Source of the DNA: Cyanobacteria bacterium K_DeepCast_35m_m2_023
Lineage (GTDB): Bacteria; Cyanobacteriota; Cyanobacteriia; PCC-6307; Cyanobiaceae
NCBI GenBank assembly: GCA_016882345.1
Contig: VGQR01000144.1
Location: 1 to 5,737 of the forward strand
Direction of reading: 5' to 3'
DNA length: 5,737 nt
In this document: in pieces, positions 5,057 to 5,737 of the stretch
Numbering within the stretch: the first letter of the stretch is position 1
How the letters are laid out: the number at the start of each line of letters is the position of its first letter
Translations under genes and position numbers: made by a program
The notes under the pieces: generated by a model
Databases searched by the model: none
The model's input: the letters and a program-made list of their open reading frames with translations, nothing else
Told to the model about the DNA's origin: nothing

Positions 5057-5081
5057 AAAAAGGGGAGGCCAGGACCTCCCC
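5057..5081 (-). terminator. Intrinsic terminator of the peroxiredoxin gene
   Basis: Read on the minus strand, GGGGAGG (complement of 5075-5081) and CCTCCCC (complement of 5062-5068) form a perfect 7-base GC-rich stem with a 6-base loop, followed directly by five U (complement of 5057-5061). It begins 20 bases after the peroxiredoxin stop. On the plus strand the hairpin also follows purQ but has no U-run after it, so it may act only as a weak 3' end or mRNA-stabilising hairpin for purSQ. Confidence 0.85.
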
Positions 5082-5100
5082 ATCGTTGGACGCCGCGGTC

Positions 5101-5691
5101 TCAGTTGACAGCAGCAAAGAAGTCCTTCGATTTGACAGGATCAGGATTCATGGTCTTGTCGCCGGGAGTCCAGTTGGCGGGGCACACCTCATCGGGATGG
5201 GACTGCACGTACTGGAAGGCCTGCAGCAGGCGCAGGGTCTCGTCCACACTGCGGCCGACAGGCAGGTTATTGATGGTGGACTGCATGATCACGCCCTCAG
5301 GGTCGATGATGAACAGACCGCGCAAAGCAATGCCGGCATTCTCGTCGAGCACCTCATAATCGCTGGCGATCTCCTTTTTGAGATCGGCCACCAGCGGATA
5401 GGCAATGTCGCCAAGGCCGCCATTTTTGCGATCGGTCTGAATCCAGGCCAGGTGGCTGAATTCACTGTCCACCGACACGCCCAGCACCTCACAGTTGCGG
5501 CTTGAAAATTCGCTGTAGCGATCTGAGAACGCCGTGATCTCGGTGGGGCAGACGAAGGTGAAGTCCAGGGGGTAGAAGAACAGAACGACGTACTTGCCCC
5601 GATACTGGGATAGGGTGATTGTTTTGAACTCCTGATCCACCACGGCGGTGGCAGTGAAGTCGGGAGCGGGCAGACCGACGAGCCTGGACAT
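5101..5691 (-). CDS. Typical 2-Cys peroxiredoxin
   Basis: The enzyme reduces hydrogen peroxide and organic hydroperoxides using electrons from thioredoxin, protecting photosynthetic cells; it works as an obligate homodimer, often assembled to decamers. The 196-residue protein has the thioredoxin fold with peroxidatic Cys48 in [13 protein letters not shown] (39-51), the conserved Arg124 in [11 protein letters not shown], and resolving Cys170 in [10 protein letters not shown]. This arrangement defines the typical 2-Cys (AhpC/Prx1) class. GGLG at 91-94 is the insertion linked with sensitivity to overoxidation, but the C-terminal YF of sensitive enzymes is FF here (SKDFFAAVN). A third Cys, 67, is extra. 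The start at 5691 fits cyanobacterial homologues apart from a slightly short N-terminus, and no other in-frame start is visible before the window edge. No Shine-Dalgarno is present. Its promoter probably lies in or beyond the last 46 bases. Confidence 0.96.
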   Translation of the reverse strand: MSRLVGLPAPDFTATAVVDQEFKTITLSQYRGKYVVLFFYPLDFTFVCPTEITAFSDRYSEFSSRNCEVLGVSVDSEFSHLAWIQTDRKNGGLGDIAYPLVADLKKEIASDYEVLDENAGIALRGLFIIDPEGVIMQSTINNLPVGRSVDETLRLLQAFQYVQSHPDEVCPANWTPGDKTMNPDPVKSKDFFAAVN

Positions 5692-5737
5692 GGTTGTTGT
5701 TGAAGTGGTGACAGCAGGGGGCGGTGGACGCAGCCAA

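Noticed and set aside
5042..5076. GGTCCTG (5042-5048) could pair with CAGGACC (5070-5076), competing with the terminator stem
   Set aside because: For the peroxiredoxin transcript the competing strand is made after the U-run, so it cannot prevent termination; for purQ there is no U-run. Probably chance complementarity.
1..5737. Search for CRISPR arrays, tRNA/rRNA genes, insertion sequences or phage genes
   Set aside because: No regular direct repeats with spacers, no tRNA-like arms, no transposase or integrase motifs and no long terminal inverted repeats were seen.

Overview
The window looks like chromosome from a GC-rich unicellular picocyanobacterium of the Synechococcus/Cyanobium type. 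The reasons are protein-level: the IlvD N-terminus, the peroxiredoxin, and a lumen-targeted pentapeptide protein with the C-terminal NPxTGxxT signature all read as cyanobacterial, and a B12-riboswitch/HupE/CobW cobalt cluster fits that group. Three HIP1 octamers (GCGATCGC) and a general lack of Shine-Dalgarno sequences agree with this. No mobile element, tRNA, rRNA or CRISPR array was found; the region is dense core genome. Nine protein genes and one riboswitch fill it.

Positions 1-1259 (minus strand) hold a compact three-gene run read right to left. It starts with a uracil-phosphoribosyltransferase-like protein whose PRPP loop is degenerate, continues with a 102-residue membrane-anchored coiled-coil protein of unknown role, and ends with the N-terminal 84 codons of ilvD (dihydroxy-acid dehydratase), which runs off the left edge. 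Diverging from it across only about 42 bases is a secreted pentapeptide-repeat protein, probably in the thylakoid lumen or periplasm (1302-1799). The gap carries a perfect 10-base palindrome.

Positions about 1814-3664 (plus strand) are a cobalt/B12 unit: a cobalamin riboswitch, then a HupE/UreJ-family transporter (predicted Co2+ uptake), then a CobW-type G3E GTPase with a His-rich metal-binding stretch. The logic is feedback: when cellular (pseudo)cobalamin is high, the riboswitch shuts down cobalt import and delivery. cobW converges, with 5 bases between stop codons, on a small Trp- and Cys-rich secreted protein of unknown function on the minus strand (3670-4002).

Positions about 4101-5026 (plus) are purS-purQ, two components of FGAM synthase in purine synthesis, translationally coupled by an ATGA overlap. 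On the right, a typical 2-Cys peroxiredoxin is on the minus strand (5101-5691). It ends in a clear intrinsic terminator in the 74-base gap between it and purQ.

The points most worth following up are the UPRT-like protein that has lost the PRPP-binding signature, the short-leader riboswitch that appears to act on translation, and the two uncharacterised small envelope proteins.
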